Assembly (NCBI GenBank): GCA_947174975.1
Contig: CAMWLA010000052.1
Span: 1 to 8,098, forward strand
DNA from: an uncultured Clostridia bacterium
Lineage (GTDB): Bacteria; Bacillota; Clostridia; Christensenellales; Borkfalkiaceae
Length of the DNA stretch: 8,098 bases
Direction of reading: 5' to 3'
The position numbers were made by a program, and so were the translations under genes. Of this stretch, positions 1-5,407 are shown piece by piece. Position 1 is the first letter of the stretch. Every line of letters starts with the position of its first letter. Below the pieces are notes generated by a model. That model saw nothing but the letters and a program-made list of their open reading frames with translations, did not search any database and had not been told where the DNA came from.

Positions 1-197
1 CTTTTAGATTGAAGTTCTTTAAGTCGCGCTGAATAATCTATAAACGTTTCATTTGCGGCAAGCTCTGGAAACTTTGCTTCCCAACGCATCTGACAGCCGA
101 GCGACATATCCATTTCAAATTCGCGTTCATCAGTCTCAAATACGTGCTTCCCATCTACAATTTCGTTTTTAGTCACTACTGGTAACTTTACTTTCAT
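1..197 (-). CDS. Putative tail assembly chaperone, N-terminal part (cut by window edge)
   Basis: This reading frame starts with ATG at 197-195 and is open to the window edge, giving 65 full codons. An AAGGAG ribosome binding site (211-206) lies 8 nt before the start. The visible protein starts MKVKLPVVTKNEIVDG, is acidic around residues 21-31, and carries the segment RWEAKFPELAANETFIDY near residues 38-55. I see no signal peptide or membrane segment. The gene directly after a phi13-type major tail protein in siphoviruses is normally the tail assembly chaperone (lambda gpG/gpGT role), which coats the tape measure protein while the tube polymerises. The call rests mainly on that position plus a general resemblance. 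In many phages the chaperone makes a longer form by ribosomal frameshifting near its 3' end; that part is outside the window. It is the only gene here separated from its upstream neighbour by a large gap, and that gap is highly structured. Confidence 0.6.
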   Translation of the reverse strand, partial: MKVKLPVVTKNEIVDGKHVFETDEREFEMDMSLGCQMRWEAKFPELAANETFIDYSARLKELQSK

Positions 198-205
198 TAA
201 CAATT

Positions 206-222
206 CTCCTTGTACGATAAGG
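206..222 (-). promoter_or_regulatory. Small hairpin holding the chaperone Shine-Dalgarno sequence
   Basis: On the minus strand CCTT (222-219) can pair with AAGG (211-208), leaving a 7-nt loop ATCGTAC (218-212). AAGG is the 5' part of the AAGGAG ribosome binding site (211-206) of the chaperone gene starting at 197. The 4-bp stem is weak alone, but its loop is the exact reverse complement of the anticodon-type loop (264-258) of the upstream tRNA-like element. The pairings are visible in the sequence. That they regulate ribosome access is inference. Confidence 0.45.
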
Positions 223-226
223 TATT

Positions 227-284
227 AGGACGGCGTAGGAATCGAACCTACGACATAATCGTACTATGTCAACCGTTGCCGTCC
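227..284 (-). ncRNA. D-arm-less tRNA-like RNA element
   Basis: Read on the minus strand, the element folds as three tRNA-type helices. The acceptor stem GGACGGC (284-278) pairs perfectly with GCCGTCC (234-228), followed by T227 at the discriminator position; no CCA is encoded. The T-arm has stem GTAGG/CCTAC (251-247/239-235) around loop TTCGATT (246-240), which matches the conserved TTCRANY tRNA T-loop. The anticodon-type arm has a 6-bp stem GACATA/TATGTC (270-265/257-252) around the 7-nt loop GTACGAT (264-258), with T at position 33 and formal anticodon ACG (arginine). Only seven bases, AACGGTT (277-271), join acceptor and anticodon stems, so there is no D-arm, and there is essentially no variable loop. 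It sits between the major tail protein and the putative chaperone gene. A decoding tRNA is unlikely in a bacterium because of the missing D-arm and CCA. A cis-acting tRNA mimic, a processing signal or a decayed tRNA are the alternatives. The structure is clear; the function is unknown. Confidence 0.8.
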
Positions 285-287
285 GTA

Positions 288-305
288 AATGCCCTTACGG
301 GCATT
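288..305 (-). promoter_or_regulatory. GNRA-capped hairpin after the major tail protein gene
   Basis: Two bases after the major tail protein stop codon (310-308), the minus strand carries a perfect 7-bp stem AATGCCC/GGGCATT (305-299/294-288) with loop GTAA (298-295), a GNRA tetraloop. It is followed by TACGGAC, not by a T-run, so it is not a standard intrinsic terminator. It ends three bases before the acceptor stem of the tRNA-like element. A 3'-end stabiliser for the upstream mRNA, or one partner in an RNA switch, are plausible roles by inference. Confidence 0.65.
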
Positions 306-307
306 AT

Positions 308-967
308 CTATTCCTTTGATGTTTGCGCTTGCGTAGTCGTCTGAGTCTGTGCAAGCATTTTGGGCGTAGGAACAGTTGCAAGAAACTCCGCGTAACCGTC
401 ATCCGTCGGCTTTTTACTTGCCGTATAGACGCGTACGGTTTTACCCGTCTCGGGATTTATATAATCCGCTTTGCCATCCTCTGATTTTGCATTAACGCCG
501 TAACCCGTGTAGTTGTAATCGGTTGTACTCTGCGTTATATTCTCTTGCGTCTGAGTAAGGCTTTCATTGGGCGGACTTACTTGCACGTTGAATACCCAAA
601 CTTTTTTGACCTTTACTTTACCGTCCTTACCGACGATTTCCGTTTCAAATCCGAAGTTAATTTTCTTAACGGAATTTATTGCAATTTCGCCGAGTGACTT
701 GTCAGCTAAAGCCAATGCAAGTCCTATTTCTTTTTCAAACTCTTCGTCGCGCGCGGTAGTGCCTATCGCGCCGGTTATCGTTGTATCTGCGTAAAGTGAA
801 ACTTGCACTTCGCCATCGCCATATAAAGGCGTAACATTTATGTTTCTGTCCTTGGTGAACGTATTCATCCAAGTAAGAGGCTTAATATCGGAACTACCGT
901 CTATATTGTAAACGGCATTTTTAACGTTAAACTGTGCAAGCACTTTGCCATTTTTATCCGGTGTCAT
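308..967 (-). CDS. Major tail protein, phi13 family
   Basis: This 219-residue protein has the expected length, position and character of the phi13-type major tail (tube) protein, which polymerises into stacked hexameric rings forming the tube of a non-contractile tail. Visible hallmarks are an N-terminal strand-rich region with the segment WMNTFTKDRNINVTPLYGDG (about 33-52), a charged central helix (EEFEKEIGLALALADKSLG, about 75-93), and the late segment KVWVFNVQVSPPNES followed by a stretch rich in T, Q and N. The last 15 residues are a T/Q-rich tail. The ATG (967-965) overlaps the preceding stop codon as ATGA, and an AGGAG site lies at 982-978, so translation is probably coupled to the gp10-like gene. 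Downstream comes the 110-bp structured gap before the chaperone. This gene should be among the most highly translated of the operon because hundreds of copies are needed per tail. Confidence 0.85.
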   Translation of the reverse strand: MTPDKNGKVLAQFNVKNAVYNIDGSSDIKPLTWMNTFTKDRNINVTPLYGDGEVQVSLYADTTITGAIGTTARDEEFEKEIGLALALADKSLGEIAINSVKKINFGFETEIVGKDGKVKVKKVWVFNVQVSPPNESLTQTQENITQSTTDYNYTGYGVNAKSEDGKADYINPETGKTVRVYTASKKPTDDGYAEFLATVPTPKMLAQTQTTTQAQTSKE

Positions 968-1320
968 TTTTCAATTTCTCCTTTTATGATGTTGATAATA
1001 TTTTCCGTTTCTCTTTCAACGGTCTTACGCAAAAACGGTTTACCCTTCTTTCCGTATTCCAAAAGATTAACAACGGGTATTCCGTTTTCGTTTACACGCG
1101 TATTGTTGATATAACGGATATTTTTATATTTACCTTCCCCTTCCCACGATTCACGTGTTAAACCCGAATCCACTGGAGAAGCAGCTGCAAGCTTATCGCT
1201 CATATAGTCCATTGCTTTATCAAGCCCAACATCTATCTCCGCGTATGTTTCTTGAGCAATTTCTTTTAATGCTTCGCTTACCGCTTCCGAGAAATTCTGC
1301 AAACTTTTATTCGCCGCCAT
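964..1320 (-). CDS. HK97 gp10-like head-tail/tail completion protein
   Basis: The 118-residue product resembles the HK97 gp10 family, small proteins encoded between the head-tail connectors and the major tail protein and needed to complete the junction between head and tail. Two family-type motifs are visible: SPVDSGLTRESW (residues 48-59), matching the usual aPvdTGxLrxS pattern, and GKPFLR (93-98), matching the typical xPFLxPA-like segment before a C-terminal helix (99-117). The N-terminal third is a predicted helix rich in E, A and K. It starts at ATG 1320-1318, 14 bp inside the preceding gene, with a modest AAGG binding site, and its TGA overlaps the next ATG. Typical gp10-like proteins are about 110-150 residues, so this one is full length. 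Here it follows the terminator-like gene, whereas many related phages place it before. Confidence 0.78.
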   Translation of the reverse strand: MAANKSLQNFSEAVSEALKEIAQETYAEIDVGLDKAMDYMSDKLAAASPVDSGLTRESWEGEGKYKNIRYINNTRVNENGIPVVNLLEYGKKGKPFLRKTVERETENIINIIKGEIEK

Positions 1321-1699
1321 ATAAGAACCTTACGCTCCACGTGTACTGACTTTCTTTAAGCGTATCGTTATACCCGAGATTGTAACCTTCATAAGCCGCG
1401 TCCGATGCGTCAAGCAAAGCTTTGACTTTTGCGATATTAAGATTATGAATATCGTCAGATGTCGCTCCCGCCGTTTTGCTGATGAGAATCACGTCACCCT
1501 CAGATCGCCGCAATAACGCTTTTCCGTCGCCAAACATTCCGGCGGAATTAGTTATGTCGGAGCGGATAAGCAAATAGCTGTCGGGAAGATTTGTTTCATC
1601 CTCGTCGACGGTCTGCTTATAAATTGGAATGTCGTCTTTCAATGCTGAAAACATCTCCCAAAGTGCATCCATTGCACTTTCCGCATTAACTACTTGCAT
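1307..1699 (-). CDS. Putative tail terminator / neck protein
   Basis: A 130-residue protein with no motif I can assign with certainty. It has an N-terminal helix (AMDALWEMFSALKDD, about 9-23), then a segment with P, Y and I typical of an edge strand (DSYLLIRSDI), a central GDVILISKT strand, a helix (DIHNLNIAKVKALLDAS) and a final strand QYTWSVRFLYGG. This mixed alpha/beta pattern ending in a strand with W and Y resembles small tail terminator proteins (lambda gpU or DUF3168-like), which cap the tube when it reaches its final length. Position supports this: it lies among the neck genes just upstream of gp10-like and major tail genes. A GAGGAG site (1715-1710) lies 10 nt before the ATG, which is inside the previous gene by 14 bp. 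Alternatives are a head-tail connector or minor capsid protein. The fold call is inference. Confidence 0.55.
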   Translation of the reverse strand: MQVVNAESAMDALWEMFSALKDDIPIYKQTVDEDETNLPDSYLLIRSDITNSAGMFGDGKALLRRSEGDVILISKTAGATSDDIHNLNIAKVKALLDASDAAYEGYNLGYNDTLKESQYTWSVRFLYGGE

Positions 1700-2045
1700 T
1701 TGCTATCCACTCCTCAACTGCCGCCTTTGCCGACGTATCATTACTTACTTGCACATTTAAAAGCATATCTATGGGATGCTTCGTCTTACCCATAGTTTTT
1801 ATTTCGTAAAGTGCGCCGTCAAAATACAAAAACTTTTCCTTGCCATAGATAACACGTTTTACAGTTATGCTGTAGGCAAGGTTAAAACCTTGCACTTGTC
1901 CTACTTGTGCAGTATTGATACCGACAAGCTCTACGTTAGCAACAACTATTTTTGCGCGCGTAACGCGCTTTTTTCTGTCGCCGTTATTCGGATTTTGAAT
2001 ACTTTCGGTATCAGCAATAATTACACGTTTAACTCCCGTCAGCAT
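1686..2045 (-). CDS. Head-closure / head-tail joining protein (start chosen at 2045)
   Basis: The frame is open upstream to an ATG at 2114, but I choose the ATG at 2045-2043, giving 119 residues starting MLTGVKRVII. This start has an AAAGGGGGA site (2059-2051) five bases upstream and shortens the overlap with the preceding gene from 86 to 17 bp, like its neighbours; the extra 23 residues of the longer version look unlike phage protein and have no clear binding site. The protein is basic in its middle (NNGDRKKRVTRAKI) and strand-rich, with segments ELVGINTAQVGQVQGFNLAYSITVKR and KFLYFDGALYEI, then a C-terminal helix AKAAVEEWIANA. That pattern suits the small beta-barrel head-closure or joining proteins (SPP1 gp16 or Phage_H_T_join type) that sit between connector and tail. 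No diagnostic motif is visible, so function rests on fold impression and gene order. Confidence 0.62.
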   Translation of the reverse strand: MLTGVKRVIIADTESIQNPNNGDRKKRVTRAKIVVANVELVGINTAQVGQVQGFNLAYSITVKRVIYGKEKFLYFDGALYEIKTMGKTKHPIDMLLNVQVSNDTSAKAAVEEWIANASS

Positions 2046-2328
2046 ATCTGTCCCCCTTTGTCTGTACGGACAGCGTATTGCGTAGAAGTTTAAGTGTCGG
2101 ATCGGCTGCAACATCCTTTCCGTCCATTAACGCCTTTGCAAAAAGTATTACAGCGGACTTGCCGAGTTCGGTTTGCAGCACTTCGTCTGAAATGTCGTCT
2201 CCGCGAAGACTTGCCGCCGCCATTGAAAGGAAGTTTAAATAATAATCATCCAAATCAGATGACGGCGTAAAGTCGCCTACAGTCTGTCTAAATTGCGGCA
2301 GCAAAGATTTAACTTCAAAGTCTGCCAT
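2029..2328 (-). CDS. Head-tail connector protein, gp6-like
   Basis: This 99-residue, mainly helical, acidic protein directly follows the major capsid gene, the standard place for the HK97 gp6 / SPP1 gp15-type adaptor that docks as a ring on the portal. Visible are a first helix (VKSLLPQFRQTVGD, about 6-19), a second, DDYYLNFLSMAAASLRGDDI (about 27-46), a third with hydrophobic spacing (SAVILFAKALMDGKD, about 58-72), and the late segment LKLLRNTLSVQTKG (about 79-92). Family members are usually about 90-110 residues, so the length fits. The ATG is preceded by AGAGG (2339-2335). The gene begins 17 bp after the capsid stop and overlaps the next gene by 17 bp. An alternative label would be another DNA-packaging/connector family of the same fold. 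Confidence 0.72.
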   Translation of the reverse strand: MADFEVKSLLPQFRQTVGDFTPSSDLDDYYLNFLSMAAASLRGDDISDEVLQTELGKSAVILFAKALMDGKDVAADPTLKLLRNTLSVQTKGDRYADGS

Positions 2329-2345
2329 ACGTAACCTCTCGCGAT

Positions 2346-3539
2346 TTATTTAACGGCCTTTTTAAGTTTTGCCATTGCACCCTTAACGCCGGTAGGCTTA
2401 CCGTCTGCAAGCGCAAGTCCTCTATAAATGGTTGAACCGCTCATAAAACCCGCTTCGCCCGATTTTGCATATTCGACGTCTTGCGAAAGATTCATAACGT
2501 ACGCCGACTTCCAATCGCCGAGATACGCTTCATCATCAGCTACGCTGGAATCAAGTTTAACGGGATAACCGAGCAGATAACCAACAAAGCCGTCTTCAAC
2601 AGCACGCTCAAACAAAGGTCGTTTCTGATCGTCTTTGAGTTTCTGAACTTTTGCTTTTGTCTTTCTGTTCATTACCCAAACCGCTTCTACGATAAATTCT
2701 TCGCCGACAAGTGCTTCAACGTCAACGAGGTTATCGTATGTAACTTCGCCCTCTACACTGTTGGTTTCATCCCAAGTTGAGGAATTTAATCCCGTAGGCT
2801 GATTGACGCCCGAACCGCTTATAACGGATTTGGAAAGAGCTAATTTCATTTTCCTCGTTATTGCGTTTACTATCCACGCTTCAAATGCGTCAACAGACAT
2901 TTTCTGCAGCTTTGCCGTAACCTCTATTGTCTTGATAAGGCTGTACGCCGAAAGCGATAATGCTTTCAAGCTGTCGTTGCTCGGCTCACTTTTAGTTCCT
3001 TCAGAAACCCAAGCAGCGTCGTTTACTACGTTTTCGACCGGATAAGAAATGAGTTCGGGAATATTAGTCAAGGTAATCAACGAAAGCAGTCCGTTGGATT
3101 CCTTTAACTGTCCCAAAATCATATTCATCGTGTGCGTGGGAATTGCCGCGCCGCCCGAATTTGTAGCTGACGTGATGCTACGTTTTTCTGCATCAGACAA
3201 ATCTTTGCCTTGCATTTTCTTAAAATAAGCGGAACGATATTCTGCAGTTGCAAAAATATCCGCCCTTTCCATTCCTTCTTTAAAGTGAAGTATTTCGTTG
3301 TTCATATTGTTTTCTCCTTCTTCAAATTTTTCTGCTTGCGCCCTAAGCTCTGCAAGGCGCGTTTCCTTCTCAGCTATCTGCTGTTTGATTTTTTCCGCCT
3401 CAGCGCGATACTGTTTCTGTTCGGCGGTGGGTATAGTGGAACGGTGTTCCAACGCCTTTTTCTTGATTGCTTCTTTACGCGATCTCAACTCCTCAAGTTC
3501 CGAATTGACGTCGCGCAGTTCTTCTAAGATTTTGTTCAT
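2346..3539 (-). CDS. Major capsid protein, HK97 family, with N-terminal delta domain
   Basis: A 397-residue HK97-fold capsid protein (Phage_capsid family). Residues 1-72 form a highly charged coiled coil (EELRDVNSELEELRSRKEAIKKK and onward), the delta/scaffold domain that guides procapsid assembly and is normally removed by the prohead protease. Residues about 79-125 form the linker/N-arm region, with basic sites such as K119-R120 before SITSATNSGG as a plausible, unproven cleavage zone. The rest carries typical capsid segments: AAIPTHTMNMIL (131-142), AAWVSEG, SGSGVNQPTG, GYLLGYPVKLDSSV, and the final GLALADGKPTG region. It starts at ATG 3539-3537 with GGAGG (3551-3547) seven bases upstream, and the protease stop overlaps it as TAATG, so the two are coupled. 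An internal ATG at codon 79 has its own good Shine-Dalgarno sequence. The gene looks intact, and the protein should be the most abundant head component. Confidence 0.93.
   Translation of the reverse strand: MNKILEELRDVNSELEELRSRKEAIKKKALEHRSTIPTAEQKQYRAEAEKIKQQIAEKETRLAELRAQAEKFEEGENNMNNEILHFKEGMERADIFATAEYRSAYFKKMQGKDLSDAEKRSITSATNSGGAAIPTHTMNMILGQLKESNGLLSLITLTNIPELISYPVENVVNDAAWVSEGTKSEPSNDSLKALSLSAYSLIKTIEVTAKLQKMSVDAFEAWIVNAITRKMKLALSKSVISGSGVNQPTGLNSSTWDETNSVEGEVTYDNLVDVEALVGEEFIVEAVWVMNRKTKAKVQKLKDDQKRPLFERAVEDGFVGYLLGYPVKLDSSVADDEAYLGDWKSAYVMNLSQDVEYAKSGEAGFMSGSTIYRGLALADGKPTGVKGAMAKLKKAVK
3303..3320 (-). promoter_or_regulatory. Possible internal translation start within the capsid gene
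   Basis: GAAGGAG (3320-3314) is followed by an 8-nt spacer and an in-frame ATG (3305-3303) at codon 79 of the capsid gene, right at the end of the coiled-coil delta domain. Translation from here would give a 319-residue capsid protein lacking the scaffold domain, starting MNNEILHF. The site is as good as the annotated starts. It may also be chance, since the Glu-Glu-Gly-Glu codons create the motif. Confidence 0.35.
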
Positions 3540-4132
3540 TAAATATCCTCCATAAATTTTATGAACTCTTCGCGTTCCTTTTCTTCTTGCTCTTTCTTTG
3601 CCGCGTCCGCCGCTTCGTCATCTTCACGCTGGTTTTGCGCTATGACGCTCGCTTCCTTATAGACGGGGAAAATAGTTGTCGATATTTCGAATAGTTCGTC
3701 AAAATGCGTAATGGTACGTTTCTTTGTTTCGGGGTTTACTCTGTCCGATATGTACGCACCGAAGCTCATACCGTCAACAAGTCCCATTTCAATTTCAGTG
3801 TAAGTATCTCTACCCAACTGAGTATCGGGAAGTTCACATTCAAAGAATAAGCCCGTTTCGTCAACACTTACGCGCATATTTACGCCGTTTCTGCCGAGTA
3901 TGTCGGGATAATGTTCTTTAATCAAAACGAGGTTATCAAGATTTACTCCGTCCAGCGCAGTCGGCAAAATTACTTCTTTTATCTCGCCGTTCCAATAATC
4001 ATAAACGGTGGTTTCGACGTTGAATAATATCGGATAGCCGCGTATTATTCTTTTAATCTTTTCACCCTCCGTTCGAGTTTCGGCTCTGAACTGCACCGAG
4101 CGATAAACGATTTGTTTATTCCGTGTTTTCAT
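3539..4132 (-). CDS. Prohead maturation protease (U35 / HK97 gp4 type)
   Basis: This 197-residue protein matches the HK97-type prohead serine protease, which acts inside the procapsid to remove capsid delta domains and itself before DNA packaging. The beta-rich core begins near RIIRGYPILFN (28-38). A putative catalytic His is H74 in LIKEHYPDILGR, the usual position before the LLGR-like segment, and the putative nucleophile is S123 in GMSFGAY. The following FDELFEISTTIFPVY stretch (143-157) carries the acidic residue E148 expected near the active site. The C-terminal third is highly charged (about 168-193, rich in E, D and K), a likely self-cleaved tail. A complete AAGGAGGT site (4144-4137) lies four bases before the ATG, and the start overlaps the portal gene by 17 bp. 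Its stop overlaps the capsid ATG. Family members are about 180-220 residues, so it is complete. Confidence 0.9.
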   Translation of the reverse strand: MKTRNKQIVYRSVQFRAETRTEGEKIKRIIRGYPILFNVETTVYDYWNGEIKEVILPTALDGVNLDNLVLIKEHYPDILGRNGVNMRVSVDETGLFFECELPDTQLGRDTYTEIEMGLVDGMSFGAYISDRVNPETKKRTITHFDELFEISTTIFPVYKEASVIAQNQREDDEAADAAKKEQEEKEREEFIKFMEDI

Positions 4133-5396
4133 CTTTACCTCCTTTCGGGTCGGCTACCGTCGGAACGGGTGCTTTGTCCGCATCCGAACTCATTGCCTTG
4201 CCGTTTTTAGCTTTCTGATATTCGTCAGCAATTTCAATATTGACGGTATCAGCTGTTACTCTATACATCTGCCCTAAGCCGTCCGGCAAAGGCGGATATC
4301 CTATCATTTCGCGCTGTTCATCAATATTGAGAACACCACTGCGACCGACCACGTTAAAGAACTGGGTTTTTGCTGAAAGAGTTGAAACAGATAAATGAAA
4401 AGTATCAAATTCAAGTCTATTGCCGAATTCGCGTTCCCGCTTTGAAAACAGTTTTGCCGTAAACTCTTGTTCAATCTGTTTTGCCAAAGGCTCGATTTTA
4501 TTTTTCACAAAAAGCTGATACTCAATTTCAGTCGCTTTATTGTTAATTATCTCTTCCGTAATTCCGAAGTAGTTATCTACTATGTTTATGACGAACTTCA
4601 TTAAATCGCGGTTGACGTCGTTTTCTGTCCAGTTGATAGGAGTAACATCCCACTGCGGATCAAGATAGACAAGCCCGCGGACTGAACTGTCAAAGTTCGC
4701 TTTCACGTCTTCCATTGTGCCTTTTTTATCTTTATCTTTTAAGTTGCCTTGCTGATTTGATTTCCCTTGTAAAAACGCGCGAGGCTTTTTCGGACTTGCT
4801 ACTTCTATAGCTTGCTGCGCAAGTGCTTGAATAACTGTTTCATAAAGGCCCAAATCGTTGCTCTGTCCACCGCCAAGTGTAGAAAATCGGTTAAGATAAA
4901 TTAGACTGTCCATATCGTAGGTTTTACCCAGCGTTAGGAATGTCACCGTTGCGCGGTCATTGTAAAGATTAAAATCGAATTTATCTTTCGGCAATACATA
5001 CAGATATTTCAGTTCGCCAGTGCGATAATCGAACGTCGGCTCAATAAACACGTTGCTGTGCAGAAACAATGAAGTTATAACGTTTTTCCAAAACTGCGTT
5101 GCGTTCTGCAATGGATTAGGTTTAAGATTGATAACCTTGTCCGCAGCGTGCTCAAAATACTGTATATAACCGTTCTTGTCCCTACGCTCGAAATATCTGG
5201 GTATAGTTGAAAAAATATCCGCAAACGCCTCAATCGCCGTCCTTACTTCGGGAATGCTATAAATATTGCTTGCGTAATTAAACGCAAACCACCCGATGTT
5301 ATCTCCGTAGTATTCATGGATAATACTGCGAAGCTGGGCCGCCTTGCCGTTTTCTCTGCGTAATATTTTTTTTATCTTATCCGTGAATTTGCCCAA
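4116..5396 (-). CDS. Portal protein, HK97 gp3 type (TTG start)
   Basis: A 426-residue portal protein, expected to form the dodecameric ring at one capsid vertex through which DNA enters and to which terminase and connector dock. Family features are the N-terminal IPEVRTAIEAFADIFSTIP helix (about 48-66), the ITSLFLHSNVFIEP segment, the WTENDVNRDLMKFVINIVDNYFGI helix region, and the closing motif NIDEQREMIGYPPLP (357-371), which corresponds to the usual NExRexxGxxPxxGG of phage portals. The last 30 residues are hydrophilic and acidic and probably disordered. The start is TTG at 5396-5394, supported by AGGAG (5407-5403) six bases upstream; no ATG exists nearby. That binding site overlaps the TAG stop of the large terminase (TAGGAG), implying coupled translation. 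Length is normal for the family (about 400-450). Confidence 0.92.
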   Translation of the reverse strand: MGKFTDKIKKILRRENGKAAQLRSIIHEYYGDNIGWFAFNYASNIYSIPEVRTAIEAFADIFSTIPRYFERRDKNGYIQYFEHAADKVINLKPNPLQNATQFWKNVITSLFLHSNVFIEPTFDYRTGELKYLYVLPKDKFDFNLYNDRATVTFLTLGKTYDMDSLIYLNRFSTLGGGQSNDLGLYETVIQALAQQAIEVASPKKPRAFLQGKSNQQGNLKDKDKKGTMEDVKANFDSSVRGLVYLDPQWDVTPINWTENDVNRDLMKFVINIVDNYFGITEEIINNKATEIEYQLFVKNKIEPLAKQIEQEFTAKLFSKREREFGNRLEFDTFHLSVSTLSAKTQFFNVVGRSGVLNIDEQREMIGYPPLPDGLGQMYRVTADTVNIEIADEYQKAKNGKAMSSDADKAPVPTVADPKGGKDENTE

Positions 5397-5407
5397 AGCT
5401 CACTCCT
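5394..5407 (-). promoter_or_regulatory. Ribosome binding site deciding the TTG start of the portal gene
   Basis: AGGAG at 5407-5403, six bases, then TTG at 5396-5394. The first two bases of AGGAG are the last two of the terminase stop codon TAG. No competing ATG or GTG lies close by in frame, so the site fixes the portal start. Confidence 0.75.

Noticed and set aside
228..284. A normal functional tRNA-Arg(ACG) gene
   Set aside because: There is no space for a D-arm, almost no variable loop, base 32 is G, and no CCA is encoded; the anticodon loop is instead complementary to the downstream leader.
288..305. Rho-independent terminator after the major tail protein gene
   Set aside because: The stem and GNRA loop are good, but no T-run follows on the minus strand (next bases TACGGAC), and more tail genes must be transcribed beyond it.
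2046..2114. Longer start for the head-closure gene at ATG 2114
   Set aside because: It would overlap the connector gene by 86 bp, lacks a clear Shine-Dalgarno sequence, and adds an unphage-like MLQPIRHLNFYAIRCPYRQ extension; ATG 2045 has a G-rich binding site.
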